A stretch of 64,000 nucleotides of DNA, from the NCBI RefSeq assembly GCF_000337335.1, contig NZ_AOJN01000023.1, positions 93,541 to 157,540 of the forward strand. Reading direction: 5' to 3'. The notes beneath the pieces are model-generated. The model ran no database searches. It was not told where the DNA came from and was given only the letters and a program-made list of their open reading frames with translations. The stretch is from Halorubrum distributum JCM 10118. GTDB taxonomy: Archaea; Halobacteriota; Halobacteria; Halobacteriales; Haloferacaceae. Of this stretch, positions 26,681-35,496 are shown piece by piece (position 1 is the stretch's first letter; each line of letters starts with the position of its first letter). The position numbers were made by a program, and so were the translations under genes.

Positions 26681-26701
26681 GCTCCCGCCCGACTCGGCCG
26701 G

Positions 26702-26709
26702 CTTATATA
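26702..26709 (+). promoter_or_regulatory. dacZ TATA box
   Basis: CTTATATA precedes the dacZ ATG by about 75 bases. GGAGG at 26767-26771, 10 bases before the ATG, suggests a leadered transcript with a ribosome-binding site. Confidence 0.5.
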
Positions 26710-26781
26710 CCGGGATCGCGTTTGCTCGCTCGTGACCGACGGCGGCAATCGCGGCGGACGACCCCTGGAGGACAGACAGCG

Positions 26782-27339
26782 ATGAGCGACCTCGCCATCG
26801 ACTACGGCGACCACGATCGGGTGCGCGAGGTCGTCGACCGGCTGACATACTGCGCCGAGCACGTCAGCGTCTCCTTCGACGGGTGGGAGGAGCCGCACGT
26901 GAAGGGGCCGGGGCTCTACTTCGCCGTCATCGGCGACAGCGACTACGGCGCGTACGCTGACCCGATGGGCGACAACTGCTGGCCGCGAGACACCGCCCCT
27001 TCCGTCTTCGACGGCGACGCGCTCGCGGCCGCCGCCGAGTCGGTGAGCGTCGCGCAGGACGGCGGCGTCGTCGTCGCCGTCGACGGCGAGATCGAGAGCC
27101 AGATGGTCCGGTTCCGCGACCTCGGCACCCGCGACGAGGAGGCCGACCTCGTCGACGACGTGAGCTACGAGCCGTGGATGGGGTCGCGACATATGAGCGC
27201 GATCGAGACCTCCGTCCGGCCCGAGGTCGTCGCGACGGTGACCCTGAGCGAGGAGACCGGGCGCGTCAGCGTCTTCCGCGACGGCGAAGCGAACAGCATG
27301 CGGCGCGAGGAGATCGGCGGCCGCTGGCGGGGCGAGTAG
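26782..27339 (+). CDS. dacZ: diadenylate cyclase (DisA_N domain), DacZ-like
   Basis: This 185-residue protein matches the haloarchaeal DacZ type. It has a DisA_N core with QDGGVVVAVDGEI near residue 92-105 in place of the usual DGA block, then WMGSRHMSAIETS near 131-143 as the RHRxA block, and TLSEETGRVSVFRDG near 153-167. Known members make c-di-AMP from two ATP, which affects osmotic balance. The DGG-for-DGA change should be checked before assuming full activity. It stands alone, with a UspA gene (a possible nucleotide-binding partner) 87 bases downstream. Confidence 0.8.
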   Translation: MSDLAIDYGDHDRVREVVDRLTYCAEHVSVSFDGWEEPHVKGPGLYFAVIGDSDYGAYADPMGDNCWPRDTAPSVFDGDALAAAAESVSVAQDGGVVVAVDGEIESQMVRFRDLGTRDEEADLVDDVSYEPWMGSRHMSAIETSVRPEVVATVTLSEETGRVSVFRDGEANSMRREEIGGRWRGE

Positions 27340-27426
27340 CGCTCCCCGCTTCGCCTCGCGCGCGGCGCTCCCGGACGCCGATACCGAGGCCCCACCGTTA
27401 AGCCCGGGCCGGGCGAACGTCGACGC

Positions 27427-27852
27427 ATGTACGACGAGATCCTGGTGCCGACCGACGGAAGCGAGGCCGTCGACCGCGCGCTCGACCACGCGATACGGCT
27501 CGCGACGGACCACGACGCGACGCTCCACGCGCTGTACGTCGTCGACCAGCGGGTGACGACCGCCAACTCGGGCGACCTCCACGAGGAGGTCGTCGCAGAT
27601 CTCGAATCGCAGGGCGAGGCCGCGGTCGACGCGGTCGCCGACGCGGCGAGCGAGGCCGGCCTCGACGTCGAGACCCACATCGCGCACGGGACGCCGGACA
27701 CGGAGATCGTCGAGTACGCCGACGAGTTCGGCATCGACGTGATCGTGATGAGCCCGGAGGGGAAGTCGCCGCGCGAGCGGATCCAGTCGCTCGGGAGCGT
27801 CTCCGACCGCGTCGCCGACGACGCGTCGGTGCCGGTGTTCCTCATCAAATAG
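27427..27852 (+). CDS. universal stress protein, single UspA domain
   Basis: This 141-residue protein starts MYDEILVPTDGSEAVDRAL. It has HIAHGTPDTEIVEYADE near 83 and a C-terminal nucleotide-binding segment VMSPEGKSPRERIQSLGSVSDRVA near 105-128. The usual G-x2-G-R is not clearly kept (PEGKSPRE), so ATP binding may differ from the tandem UspA at 12089. It follows the diadenylate cyclase gene and may sense related nucleotides; that is inference. Confidence 0.85.
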   Translation: MYDEILVPTDGSEAVDRALDHAIRLATDHDATLHALYVVDQRVTTANSGDLHEEVVADLESQGEAAVDAVADAASEAGLDVETHIAHGTPDTEIVEYADEFGIDVIVMSPEGKSPRERIQSLGSVSDRVADDASVPVFLIK

Positions 27853-27927
27853 CGAAACGCCCCGATCGTCGGCCGCGGTCCCGGCTCGTCCGAGCCAGTT
27901 AGGTGGATCCGGACGCGACCGGTCGAC

Positions 27928-28695
27928 ATGGAACTCACGGTGCTCGGGTCCGGCAGCGCGATGCCGGTCCCCGACCGCGCGCAGGCCGGCTACCTCCTCG
28001 ACGACGGCGACCGGTCGCTGCTCGTCGACTGCGGCAGCGGCGTCCTCCAGCGGCTCGCCGGGACGGACGCGGGCTACGAGGGCGTCTCGACGGTCCTGTT
28101 GACCCATCACCACCTCGACCACGTCGCGGCGCTGCTCCCGCTCCTCAAGGCGCGCTGGCTCGCCGGCGAGGAACACCTCGAAGTCGTCGGCCCCGCGGGG
28201 ACGAAGTCGCTCGTCGACGGCCTGCTCGACGTCCACGACTACCTCGACGGGCGGATCGACCTGGCGGTCCGCGAGGTGTCGGCGTCGCGCTCGTTCAGCG
28301 CCGGCGGGTTCGACGTGACCGCGCGCGAGACGCGCCACTCGATGAACGGGTTCGCCTACCGGTTCTCGCCGCCGAGTTCGGACGCCGAGGCCAGCGACGG
28401 GCCGCTCGCGCTCTCCGGCGACACCGAGGCGTTCGCGGGGATGGCGTCGTTCGCGGACGGCGCGGAGCTGTTGGTTCACGACTGCTCGTTCCCGGACGAC
28501 GTCGACGTGTCGAACCACCCGCGGCCGACGAGCCTCGGCGAGTCGCTCGCGGGCGCGGAGATCGGGACGCTCCTCCTCTCGCACCTCTACCCGCACACCG
28601 GCGGCCGCGAGCGCGAGATGGAACAGGGGGTCCGCGACGCGGGGTTCGACGGCGAAGTGCGGACCGCGACCGACGGGCTCCGCCTGTCGCTCTGA
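27928..28695 (+). CDS. metallo-beta-lactamase fold hydrolase, RNase Z-like
   Basis: This 255-residue protein has the metal motif LTHHHLDHV near residues 55-63, TRHSMNGFAYRF near 135, LSGDTEAF near 164 and VHDCSF near 185. SHLYPH lies near 217-222. The order and spacing match RNase Z-like MBL hydrolases, which bind two zinc ions. It lacks the long flexible arm typical of tRNA 3'-processing RNase Z, so another ester or phosphodiester substrate is possible. It sits alone between the uspA gene and moaA. Confidence 0.82.
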   Translation: MELTVLGSGSAMPVPDRAQAGYLLDDGDRSLLVDCGSGVLQRLAGTDAGYEGVSTVLLTHHHLDHVAALLPLLKARWLAGEEHLEVVGPAGTKSLVDGLLDVHDYLDGRIDLAVREVSASRSFSAGGFDVTARETRHSMNGFAYRFSPPSSDAEASDGPLALSGDTEAFAGMASFADGAELLVHDCSFPDDVDVSNHPRPTSLGESLAGAEIGTLLLSHLYPHTGGREREMEQGVRDAGFDGEVRTATDGLRLSL

Positions 28696-28777
28696 ACCCG
28701 GACTCGTAACCGACGGTCGCCGCAGTCACGGCCGCGACGTAACCGCTGAGTGTTACGCACCCACACGTTCAACCCGG

Positions 28778-28785
28778 ATATTTAA
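28778..28785 (+). promoter_or_regulatory. moaA TATA box
   Basis: ATATTTAA lies about 26-33 bases before the moaA ATG, consistent with a leaderless message. Confidence 0.55.
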
Positions 28786-28810
28786 GCGCGCGTAGTCGCT
28801 CCGGACTCGT

Positions 28811-29815
28811 ATGGCCGGCCCACTCGCGGACGACTTCGGACGGGAGGTGACGGGGGTGCGGATCTCGCTCACCGACCGGTGTAACTTCGACTGCGTCTAC
28901 TGTCACAACGAGGGGCTCGGGGACACGCGCGGGCCGATGGAGCCGAGCGACGAGGAGATGACCGCCGACGACGTGGTGCGCTTCCTGGAGGTCGTCGAGG
29001 GGTACGGCGTCGACGCCGTGAAGTTCACCGGCGGCGAGCCGATGCTCCGGCAGGACCTCGAAGAGATCATCGAGCGCACGCCCGACTCGATGGAGGTCTC
29101 GATGACGACGAACGGCACGTTCCTCCCCGGGCGCGCCGAGGACCTGAAGGCCGCCGGGCTCGACCGCGTCAACGTCTCGCAGGACGCGCTCGACCCGGAC
29201 GACTTCGCGGAGGTGACGAAGTCCGGGGCCTACGAGAAGGTCTTGGAGGGGGTCAAAGCCGCAGTCGACGCCGGGCTCGACCCCGTGAAGCTCAACATGG
29301 TCGTGTTCACGCACACCGCGGGCTACGTCGAGGAGATGGTCGATCACGTCGCCGACAACCAGGGGCTCCAGCTCCAGCTCATCCAGTACATGCCGGAGCT
29401 GACCGGCAAGCCCGAGTGGAACGTCGACATCGGGCGCGTCCACGACTGGCTCGCGGAGAAGGCCGACCGCGTCGAGCACCGCGAGATGCACGACCGGAAG
29501 CGGTACTTCGTCGGCGAGGAGAGCGACGACGAGACGGGCGGCATGGTCGAGATCGTCGACCCCGTCGAGAACGAGGAGTTCTGCGCCAACTGCGGCCGCG
29601 TCCGCGTCACCCACGAGGGCTACCTGAAGGGCTGTCTCAACCGCAACGACGACCTCCGCTCGATGGGCGAGATGACCCGCGAGGAGATCGCGGAGACCTT
29701 CGAGGAAGTGGTGGCGAACCGCGTGCCCTACTACGGCGAGTACCTCGTCGAGGGCGAGGACGGCGAGTACGAACTGAACGAGAAGTACCTCGGGACGCCG
29801 CCCGCGGCGGACTGA
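28811..29815 (+). CDS. moaA: GTP 3',8-cyclase (molybdenum cofactor)
   Basis: This 334-residue radical-SAM enzyme cyclises GTP in the first step of molybdopterin synthesis. The N-terminal cluster is CNFDCVYC near residues 24-31 with [11 protein letters not shown] near 72-82. The C-terminal second cluster is [19 protein letters not shown] near 257-275. I do not see the terminal Gly-Gly present in bacterial MoaA; the protein ends LGTPPAAD. No other moa/moe genes are in the window. A T-rich run just after the stop is a likely terminator. Confidence 0.93.
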   Translation: MAGPLADDFGREVTGVRISLTDRCNFDCVYCHNEGLGDTRGPMEPSDEEMTADDVVRFLEVVEGYGVDAVKFTGGEPMLRQDLEEIIERTPDSMEVSMTTNGTFLPGRAEDLKAAGLDRVNVSQDALDPDDFAEVTKSGAYEKVLEGVKAAVDAGLDPVKLNMVVFTHTAGYVEEMVDHVADNQGLQLQLIQYMPELTGKPEWNVDIGRVHDWLAEKADRVEHREMHDRKRYFVGEESDDETGGMVEIVDPVENEEFCANCGRVRVTHEGYLKGCLNRNDDLRSMGEMTREEIAETFEEVVANRVPYYGEYLVEGEDGEYELNEKYLGTPPAAD

Positions 29816-29829
29816 GTCTATTTTTATTG
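29816..29829 (+). terminator. T-rich terminator after moaA
   Basis: The stop of moaA is followed by CTATTTTTATTG, a T-rich run typical of archaeal intrinsic termination. It also marks the start of the AT-rich foreign patch. Confidence 0.4.
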
Positions 29830-30037
29830 GGAGCGCGTCGCTGTCCGAATCATTGCTTTTGAACTGTTCGAAAGCATTGAACGGAGTCGACTTTATGACC
29901 GGTATTTTCGGCGCTTAATACGCAGGGTGAGTGTTGATTGTCAACCAAATCAATCTGTACCAGAAACAACAGCTGAATACAAACTCCAAGAGACTGATCG
30001 GGGAAAAGGAAAAATATCGTAGGCTGAATTTAACGAT
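29830..30037. other. AT-rich intergenic stretch, no gene seen
   Basis: About 200 bases with clearly lower GC than the rest of the window. I find no credible reading frame, tRNA or repeat here. It probably belongs to the same acquired patch as the following gene and holds its promoter (AT-rich runs around 30008-30032). Confidence 0.5.
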
Positions 30038-30733
30038 ATGGACGAGTGGACGGCAGAAGACCTCTCACCGGAAGAATCTGCGATGATCGTGGATTTTGTC
30101 GAGTGGGCAGGAGAGTTTGATAGGCAAGTATTGGAGAAGCAAACAGTCGAAGGAGATCAGGATGCTATCGGGATTGAGGAGGCATTCGAGTTTTTGATGC
30201 CACACATATCTGAAGGGGCCACTGAGTTTGACGCGAAGATGCTCAAACTCTTTCGGTTAGAAAAGGAAATCAAATCAGGACCTGTTTTTGAGTACGAATA
30301 TGAAAGTGAGTTACCGCCTGACTCAACAGTAACAGCAGAAGGACTCAATGCGTTCTTGAAAAGAGAGGAACTGAGAGAATTCTTCAGTATTGCGGGCCAG
30401 ATGATTGAGTCACTAAGTGTTGAATTGGTCATGGAAAAAGTAGTAGAGCCATCCAAGAAGAGTAAATCTGTCCGAAGACGAGTGGAGAGGAAGTCACAAA
30501 AAGAGCGAGAGTGGTTACTTCATATTACAGGCAACATATCTGACGGAGAAAAGGGGGAAATAAGACGGACTTACGACATGCGAAGTTCATTGGTCCACGA
30601 CTCTGAGAATGTCTTTGTCGATGATATTGATATACCAACTGATGTTGATCGGGGAGTGAAAGCAGTCAATATCTTACATGAAAACCTACATGGTATAGAA
30701 TTGAAACATCGATTTGGTGATTTGGTGGCTTAG
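30038..30733 (+). CDS. hypothetical protein with HEPN-like Rx4H motif, low-GC acquired gene
   Basis: This 231-residue protein is rich in Lys, Glu and Ile, unlike its acidic Ala/Asp-rich neighbours. Its codons favour A/T in third position. It has no membrane or signal segment. Near the C-terminus, TYDMRSSLVHDSE places R182 and H187 as R-x4-H in a helix-like context. This resembles the catalytic motif of HEPN ribonucleases (Apea-like group: Y-x-hR-xx-hhH), seen in defence and toxin systems. A Lys/Arg-rich helix (residues 139-156) precedes it. The HEPN reading is inference from one motif; no antitoxin or partner gene is present. Base composition and tRNA adjacency suggest transfer. Confidence 0.6.
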   Translation: MDEWTAEDLSPEESAMIVDFVEWAGEFDRQVLEKQTVEGDQDAIGIEEAFEFLMPHISEGATEFDAKMLKLFRLEKEIKSGPVFEYEYESELPPDSTVTAEGLNAFLKREELREFFSIAGQMIESLSVELVMEKVVEPSKKSKSVRRRVERKSQKEREWLLHITGNISDGEKGEIRRTYDMRSSLVHDSENVFVDDIDIPTDVDRGVKAVNILHENLHGIELKHRFGDLVA

Positions 30734-30892
30734 CGGGACAGTAGGTGATTTATGCTTGTGAGTGGCGGAGAGAACAAACGAGCACGGTGGGATTCGAACC
30801 AAAATCAGACGTGCTCGCTCACTGCGTTCGCTGCGCGCGACTGATAGGATTCGAATCCCTGTGCCGCTACTGCTCGCTTCGCTCGCAGATAG
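30734..30892. other. tRNA 3'-end fragments (integration remnant)
   Basis: A 19-base segment GCACGGTGGGATTCGAACC at 30782-30800 is an exact copy of the 3' part of the neighbouring tRNA-Arg gene (30896-30914). A second, degenerate T-arm-like piece with the palindrome GGATTCGAATCC lies at 30847-30858. This is the pattern left by integrases that target tRNA 3' ends. No integrase gene is present. Confidence 0.7.
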
Positions 30893-30967
30893 CGGGCACG
30901 GTGGGATTCGAACCCACGACCATCGGATTAGAAGTCCGACGCTCTATCCGGGCTGAGCTACGTGCCC
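30893..30967 (-). tRNA. tRNA-Arg (anticodon TCT)
   Basis: On the minus strand acceptor GGGCACG pairs with CGTGCCC, followed by discriminator G. The anticodon arm is TCGGA-CTTCTAA-TCCGA, giving TCT (Arg). The T arm is GTGGG-TTCGAAT-CCCAC. The length is 75 nt with no intron. Its 3' end is partly duplicated about 100 bases downstream. Confidence 0.95.
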
Positions 30968-30990
30968 TCATCAACTCCTGATTCCCCGCG

Positions 30991-30999
30991 TCTAAAAAC
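30991..30999 (-). promoter_or_regulatory. TATA box of tRNA-Arg
   Basis: The plus strand reads TCTAAAAAC, which is GTTTTTAGA in the tRNA sense, about 25-32 bases before the tRNA start. It lies inside the spurious 3' extension of the neighbouring surface-protein reading frame. Confidence 0.5.
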
Positions 31000-31039
31000 G
31001 CCCGCGGTTCGCGTCGGGAATTGCCCGAGTCGACCGCGT

Positions 31040-33858
31040 TCAGTAGCTGTACTCGACGACGGTGTTCCCGTCCGGATCCGTGACGAACACGGTGTCGCCG
31101 CCGTTGTTCCAGACCGGCGACCCGCGCCCCAGTACACCGTGTCGTCGGTGTCGTTGCCGCTGCCGGTGTACAGCGTGATCGTCGTGCCCGGATCGACGCT
31201 GATCCCGGAGAACGTGTAGCTGTTGTCGACCTCGTCGTCGACGACGCACCCGTCGAGGTCGACCGTCTCGTCGCCCTGATTCACGAAGCTGACGTACTCG
31301 TCTTCGGTCTGGTCGCCCTCGGGGTCGGCGACGAGTTCGTCGACCGCGAGGTCGACGCTCGACCCGCCGTCCCCGCCGTCGTCGCCGTCGCCGTAGGCGC
31401 CGAACAGGTCGAAGTCGGTGTCGAAGTTCGTCGTCGTCGGATTCTCCGGCCCGCCGAGGTTGTTCTCCTCGTCGGTCACCGCATCGCCGGTCCGCAGGTC
31501 GGAGCCGAGGTCGGCGGCGAGCGCGTCGAGGTTGTCGCGGGCGTCGGCCGCGTCCTCCGCTCCGGCGCCGGCGAGGATGACGGCGCCGCCGTCGTCGCGG
31601 AAGTCCTCGATGGCGGCGACCTCGTCGCTCCCGAGTTCGTCGTCGGGCGCGGTGACGATCACCGCGCGGGCCTCGGCGAGGTCGCGCCCGGTGTCGTCGT
31701 CGAAGTCGTTCTTGCCGTCGAACTCGATCGCGAACCCTTCGAGGTAGCGCTGGAAGTAGGCGGCGTCCTCCGCGGAGAGCGCGTAGTCGGCCGCGAACTG
31801 GCCGTGCCCGCCGTCGATGACGACGCTCCCCTCGCGGCCGTCGGCCGAGACGGCGTCGATCAGGTTCGCGAGGAAGACGTAGTTCCCGTACGGCTCTGTT
31901 CCGGGACCGTCCTCGTCGCTCTCGAAGCTCTCGGCGGGGAGCGGTCCGCCCAGCAGCGCGACGTTGCTCGCCTCGTCGACGCCGACGAGCGGGTCGCCGC
32001 CCTCGGAACTGACGGGCACGCGGTCGCCCGCGATGTCTCCGTTCGCGGTCGCGACCGAGGAGGCGAACGGAACGAACAGCTCGTCGACCGGCTCGTCGCC
32101 CATGGGGGGCGTGTCCGCGACGTCGGAGATCTCCCAGATCCCGTCGCCGGCGTCGCGGGCGGCGCGTTCGAGGTCCCAGTACGCGTCGTGGTTCGCCAGC
32201 CCGGAGTCGTACACCCGGGCCCAGCCGTCCTCGATCGCCTTCGCGTTGTAGACGCTGCCGTCCGGGAGTTCGAGGAAGCCGAGCAGGCGGTTAAAGTTGC
32301 CGCGGAGCCCCTCGTTCTCGTCGAACGACAGGGTGACCGTGCTCCCGACTTCGAGCTGGGATTCTGCGTAGTCGGTCGCCTCGTCGCCCTTGGTCTTGAG
32401 CGCCGGACCGTCGTCGATCCCCTCGTACTCCTGAAGCCGCTCCTCGGTATCGCCGGTCTCCGGGGTGTCGATGCCGAGGATCCGCACCGTGTCCTCGATC
32501 CCGGAGTCGAACGCCACGTCGGCCGTGTCGCCGTCGGCGACGCTGACGACCTCGACCTCGTACTCCTCGGTCGGGTCGAGTTCGAGTCCGAGCCCCTCGC
32601 GGTCGGCGAACAGCCCGGGGTAGTTCTCGGTATCGAGGTCGCTCGTCGTCGGAACGAACTGGGCGCCGGTGTTGTTCTCGGGGTCGATCACCTGATTGTC
32701 GTTGAACCGGATCTGCGTGTCGATCCCGCTCGCCACCGCGTTGAGGTTGTCCGTCTGGTCGAAGTTGTTGAAGTCCGACTGGTCCATCAACACGATCAGC
32801 CCGCCCGCGTCGGCGAAGTCGTCGAGTGCGCCGAGTTCGTCCGGAGTGAACGACTCCGACGGCGACGTGATCACGATCGCGCTGGCCGGGCCGAGCAGGT
32901 CGGTCTCGAGGTCGGTCGTCGCCGCCACGTCGTAGCCGTTCTCCCCCGCGTATCCCTCGAACCCGGAGTGACTGGCGAGGTCGTAGAACTGCCCGTGGCC
33001 CTCGTCCCACAGCACCGTCTCCGAGTCGGCGTACTCGTCGAGGACGTTCAACAGCACCTCCTCGTTCCCGTACTCGCCGAACGTGACGCCGTCGTCTTGC
33101 CCGAACGGGAAGCCGAACGCGACCACGGGAAGGTTCTGGTCGACCGCCATCAGCGGCAGCGGCTCGTCGTCCGGGTAGGTCGTGGCGTCGCCGTTGCCGT
33201 CCGCGTCGACGGACTGCGCGGTCGACTCGGCCGCGACCGCGATCGCCTCGCTCGGCAGGTAGCCGTCGTCTTCGGCCAGCAGGCTCGCGGTCGAGTCGAA
33301 CACCAACTGGTCGACGAACTCGGTCGGCGCGTCGCCGGGGCCGTCGCCCGGGTCCTCGATCGGTCCGTCGCCGACGCCGACGGTGATCGACACCTCGCCG
33401 TCGGTCGGATCGTCGCCCGCGTCGACCTCGACGCCGACCGCGACCGCCTCGCCGACGTCGAGTTCGACTGTCGGGTCGGGGCCGAGCTCCTCGCCGTCGA
33501 CGGTGAGCGCGAACTCGGCGTCGCCGATCGCGCCGTCGTCGACCGTCGCGAACAGCCCGAGGTCCTCGGTGCCCTGGTTGCTCACCTGGAACACCTCGCC
33601 GACCTCGTAGACGGTGCCCGAGCCGAACCCGGTGCCGCCGCCCTCCACCTCGTCGAAGACCAGGGCGAGCTCGCCGGAGTCGTCGACGAACGCGAACTCG
33701 TCGTCGAGTGGGGTGAGCGACAGCAGCGAGCTCGCGTCGTCCGCGAGCGCGACCGTCGCGTCCCGCTCGGCGCTCGCCGTGTCGAACGCGCCCGTGGCGA
33801 TCGCTCCGCCGCCGGCCGCGGTCGCGCCGAGGCCGATGATGACGCTGCGGCGCTTCAT
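31040..33858 (-). CDS. secreted protein: SipW-like signal, DUF4350-like/SNase/DUF4350-like/lamin-tail domains, 3' frameshift
   Basis: The protein starts MKRRSVIIGLGATAAGG, a SipW-like export signal, then GAFDTASAERDATVALADD. A DUF4350 or GATase-like region (about 190-425) has FDSTASL and DEGHGQFYDL. A staphylococcal-nuclease domain (about 432-590) has VRILGIDTPE and NFNRLLGFLELPDGS. A second DUF4350-like region (about 600-830) has VIDGGHGQFA. A lamin-tail domain (from about 836) has EYVSFVNQGDETVDLDG. After VYWG (near 31128-31135) the frame breaks. A +1 shift restores GSPVWNNGGDTVFVTDP and ends at 31040, the normal domain end. Left uncorrected, the frame runs to 30958, inside tRNA-Arg. It is a cell-surface protein, perhaps a nuclease. 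It overlaps the upstream paralogue by 4 bases. Confidence 0.8.
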
Positions 33859-35150
33859 AGTTCACCCTCCGCGAGGAAGAAGTCGGGAAACTCGTCGTCG
33901 TTGAAGTTGCTCGTTTGCGGTACGTACGGCGCGAAGCCGCTGTTTTCCTCGTCAGTCACTTCGTCGAAGTTAAATCGGAACGCGGGGTCGAGTTCCTCGA
34001 GTATCTCATTCAATTCACCGTTGGAAGTGCCGTCGTACGATGCGGTCCCGTGGAGGAACACCGCACCGCCGTCGTCGACGAAGTCTGCGAGCGCGGACCG
34101 CTCCCCCTCCGAGAAGCCGCCGAAGTCCGCGACGTCGCCGTTAGTGGTCGCGATCATCACCGCATCGGCGTCGTCGAGCGAGTCGACGAAGTCGCTCTCG
34201 AGCGCCTGAACGTTGAATTCGCGTCCTTCGGCCACGGACTCGAGATCCGAGAAGTCGCCTGCGAGCGTCCGTTCCTGGCCGTGCGTCTCGTCGTACAACA
34301 CCGTGCCGGTCCCGTCGAGCGTGACCTCCCAGGCGTTCACGATGAGCGTCCGATTATCGTCGACGCCGCTGGCGTTCGGGCCGAGCCCGGACCCGAACCC
34401 GACGATGCTGCCGTCGGCCGCCGCCAGCGGAATTTCGGCGTCGTCCGGATACGAGACGAACCCGTCGTCGTCCTCTGGATTTCCGTTCTCCGCCGTCGGC
34501 TCCGCGCGGACCGCGACGACCGAGTCGTCGTCGAGCGGGTTCCCGTCGGCGTCCGTGAGGCTCGACGTCGAGTAGAACTCCGCCATGTCGATCGTCTCGG
34601 GCGGCTCCGGCGTGGGGTCGTCCGGCTCGTCGTCGCCCTCCTCGAAGGCCGCCTCGATGGTGATGTCGATGTCGAGGTCCTCGGTGACGTCGACGTCGCC
34701 CGTCTCCACGTAGGTCCCGACCGACTGCTCGTCGCCGGTCTCCAAGACCACCGCGTTGTCGGGGTCGTCGAGGACCCCGTCGCGGTCGCCCGTCGGGTAG
34801 AGCCGGAACTCGCCGTCGAACGAGCCGGTGTCGCTCGTCGCGGTGATCGAGACCGTCTCGGTCCCCTGATTGGCGATCGCGAACACCTCGTCGAAGAAGA
34901 ACTGCGAGTTGCGCCCGATCCCGTCGCCCACGCCCGAGACGTCCCCGAACGCGAGCGCGAGCTCGCCGTCGCCGTCCGTCGTCGCGTACGCGCTCTTCGA
35001 GACCAGGCCGAGGTACGCGTCCTCGTCGTCCGCGAAGTTCACCGTCGCGGTCCGCTCGGCGCTCGCCGTGTCGAACGCGCCCGTCCCGATGAGTGTTATC
35101 CCGCCGATACCGCCGGCCGCCGCTCCCGTGATGAGTGTTCGTCGTCGCAT
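33855..35150 (-). CDS. secreted SipW-signal protein with DUF4350-like domain
   Basis: This 431-residue protein is a shorter relative of the downstream gene. It begins MRRRTLITGAAAGGIGG with a SipW-like signal. Its first mature segment, GAFDTASAERTATVNFADD, closely matches its neighbour's. A beta-rich domain (about 40-190) and a DUF4350/GATase-like domain (about 195-425) follow, with YDETHGQERTLAG, DDADAVMIATTNGD and ADFVDDGGAVFLHGT. It lacks the nuclease and lamin-tail parts. Its ATGA overlap with the next start shows a two-gene operon. Surface or extracellular location is inferred from the signal; function is unknown. Confidence 0.78.
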   Translation of the reverse strand: MRRRTLITGAAAGGIGGITLIGTGAFDTASAERTATVNFADDEDAYLGLVSKSAYATTDGDGELALAFGDVSGVGDGIGRNSQFFFDEVFAIANQGTETVSITATSDTGSFDGEFRLYPTGDRDGVLDDPDNAVVLETGDEQSVGTYVETGDVDVTEDLDIDITIEAAFEEGDDEPDDPTPEPPETIDMAEFYSTSSLTDADGNPLDDDSVVAVRAEPTAENGNPEDDDGFVSYPDDAEIPLAAADGSIVGFGSGLGPNASGVDDNRTLIVNAWEVTLDGTGTVLYDETHGQERTLAGDFSDLESVAEGREFNVQALESDFVDSLDDADAVMIATTNGDVADFGGFSEGERSALADFVDDGGAVFLHGTASYDGTSNGELNEILEELDPAFRFNFDEVTDEENSGFAPYVPQTSNFNDDEFPDFFLAEGEL

Positions 35151-35496
35151 GAATCGTCCGCGGCCGGCGCGCGCCGTCGCGACTCTCCACCGTCCGAACG
35201 GAACCGCGAGGCGCGAGATTCCAGAAAGCGGAGGGCGAGCGCGAGGGGAAGTACGAGTCGTACTGTCACACGTCAGCCACGAACGCCCCGTCAGACGGCT
35301 AATTTAAATAATTTTATACTAGTCGTCCGGAATGATCTCCCCCACTACGGAGCGTTCCGGAGCGCTCCGAAACGCTCCGCAGTCGAGGGCCGAGTGCCCC
35401 CGCGGTCCGTCCCGTGCGGAGAGCAGACTAACCTCCGCCGGCGGGCGGCGCCTCTCAACAGCAGACATAAGTCCGCGAGCGGAGTATCCGCCGATA
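35151..35496. promoter_or_regulatory. divergent intergenic region with a 32-base near-palindrome
   Basis: AATTTAAATAATTTTATACTA near 35300-35322 is strongly AT-rich and probably holds promoters. At 35348-35379 the sequence CGGAGCGTTCCGGAGCGCTC continues as a 32-base inverted repeat with 15 of 16 pairs matching and no loop. It could be an operator for a dimeric regulator or a terminator-type hairpin. No gene is seen. Confidence 0.5.

Noticed and set aside
30847..30866. A further functional tRNA
   Set aside because: Only a degenerate T-arm-like piece is present, with no acceptor or anticodon arm.
30958..31039. Genuine C-terminus of the nuclease surface protein
   Set aside because: It would overlap tRNA-Arg and its TATA box, and the lamin-tail domain continues in another frame ending at 31040.
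31804..34209. An 801-residue plus-strand open frame
   Set aside because: It is antisense to the secreted nuclease protein and has no recognisable domain.
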